Source: Hirundichthys speculiger
Lineage: Eukaryota; Chordata; Actinopteri; Beloniformes; Exocoetidae
Assembly: GCA_018398805.1 (NCBI GenBank)
Contig: JAGFBZ010000176.1
Span: forward strand, 1-64,000
Reading direction: 5' to 3'
DNA length: 64,000 nt
Shown here: positions 63,666-64,000 of the stretch, in pieces
Position numbering within the stretch: position 1 is the stretch's first letter
How the letters are laid out: every line of letters begins with the position of its first letter
Notes under the pieces: generated by a model
Told to the model about the DNA's origin: nothing
The model's database searches: none
What the model saw: the letters and a program-made list of their open reading frames with translations, nothing else
Made by a program: the position numbers and the translations under genes

Positions 63666-64000
63666 GGTTATTATCGTTAACGAAAACGAACAAAATAACT
63701 AAAACTAGAATTGAAAAAACATTTTCGTTAACTGAGATAAAATAAAAACGAGTTTTTAAAAAAAAGATAACTAACTGAAACTGTATTATGTGTTTACAAA
63801 ACGAACTAAAATTAACTATAATAATGTCAAGAACGTCCTTCGTTTTCGTGTTTGTATTTTTTTTTCCTCATAAACGTTTGAAATCTATTAACTTCGCATA
63901 ACAATCGCATAACAAAAAAAAAAAAAAAAAAAAAAGTGATCAGCAGTGATGGCTGCGGCAAAAGTTGGGAGAAAGCGTCTCAGTCCTATTTGGGATTTCT
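63666..64000 (+). mobile_element. hAT-like element entering from the right edge, with transposase start
   Basis: Begins near aaggttattatcgttaacga. After an A21 run a frame opens at ATG 63949: MAAAKVGRKRLSPIWDF, running off the window. This resembles the BED-finger start of hAT transposases ('SPIWxxF'). It may be a coding-competent copy, unlike the MITEs elsewhere in the window. Confidence 0.5.

Noticed and set aside
63293..63745. 150-codon frame as a gene
   Set aside because: It starts within a family B MITE and ends in a second hAT-like element, with no recognisable domain or splice context.

Overview
The window looks like the nuclear genome of a ray-finned (teleost) fish. It holds three multi-exon vertebrate genes with GT-AG introns, Tc1-, hAT-, pogo-, piggyBac- and Harbinger-type transposons, fish-type LINE tails and very long minisatellites. 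There is no bacterial or viral gene organisation. I cannot name the species.

Gene layout, left to right. (1) Positions 1-1750 look like the end of a + strand gene running in from outside: a possible short terminal exon, then a homopolymer-rich 3' UTR with ATTAAA at 1729. (2) A minus-strand gene at about 2855-16394 encodes a small signal peptide/transmembrane/ITAM adaptor of the CD247 (CD3 zeta)/FCER1G family. Six exons are well supported and the last is tentative. (3) A plus-strand lamp1-like gene (coding 30064-40503, 6 exons, 254 aa) has two E-box/CLEAR-type sites about 300 bp upstream. Its model carries only one of the two LAMP lumenal domains. (4) A minus-strand grtp1 gene (61863-44004, 8 exons, 330 aa) encodes a TBC-domain Rab GAP and has a one-base frameshift in the last exon. 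lamp1 and grtp1 are tail to tail, as expected from the human 13q34 LAMP1-GRTP1 neighbourhood; the ITAM gene and lamp1 are head to head.

Most of the rest is mobile DNA. At least five short hAT-like families with perfect or near-perfect 8-bp target duplications recur: TAGGGCTGGGCAA, TAGGGATGCACGATAAC, TAGTGCTGGGCGATAT, TAGGGATGGGCAT and TAGGGCTGTCAA types. Also present are pogo-like MITEs with TA duplications, a piggyBac-like element with TTAA ends, a Harbinger-like element with a Myb/SANT ORF, decayed Tc1 transposases, and a 5'-truncated LINE with a restriction-like endonuclease trapped between two copies of one hAT terminus.

Minisatellites fill more than 13 kb: units of 20 bp (7.6-8.6 kb), 15 bp (16.6-20.5 kb), 50 bp (21.0-23.35 kb), 33 bp (24.2-25.7 kb), 40 bp (31.1-31.8 kb), GGA-rich about 33 bp (31.85-33.2 kb) and 13 bp (57.1-59.6 kb). 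The longest open reading frames in the window are frame-preserving artefacts of these arrays, not genes.

The observations I would follow first are the lamp1-like gene lacking lumenal domain 1, a grtp1 intron built almost wholly from one hAT MITE with the splice branch region inside it, the nest hAT > pogo > minisatellite made of about 45 CCAAT boxes, and two minisatellites born inside one Tc1 transposase fossil.
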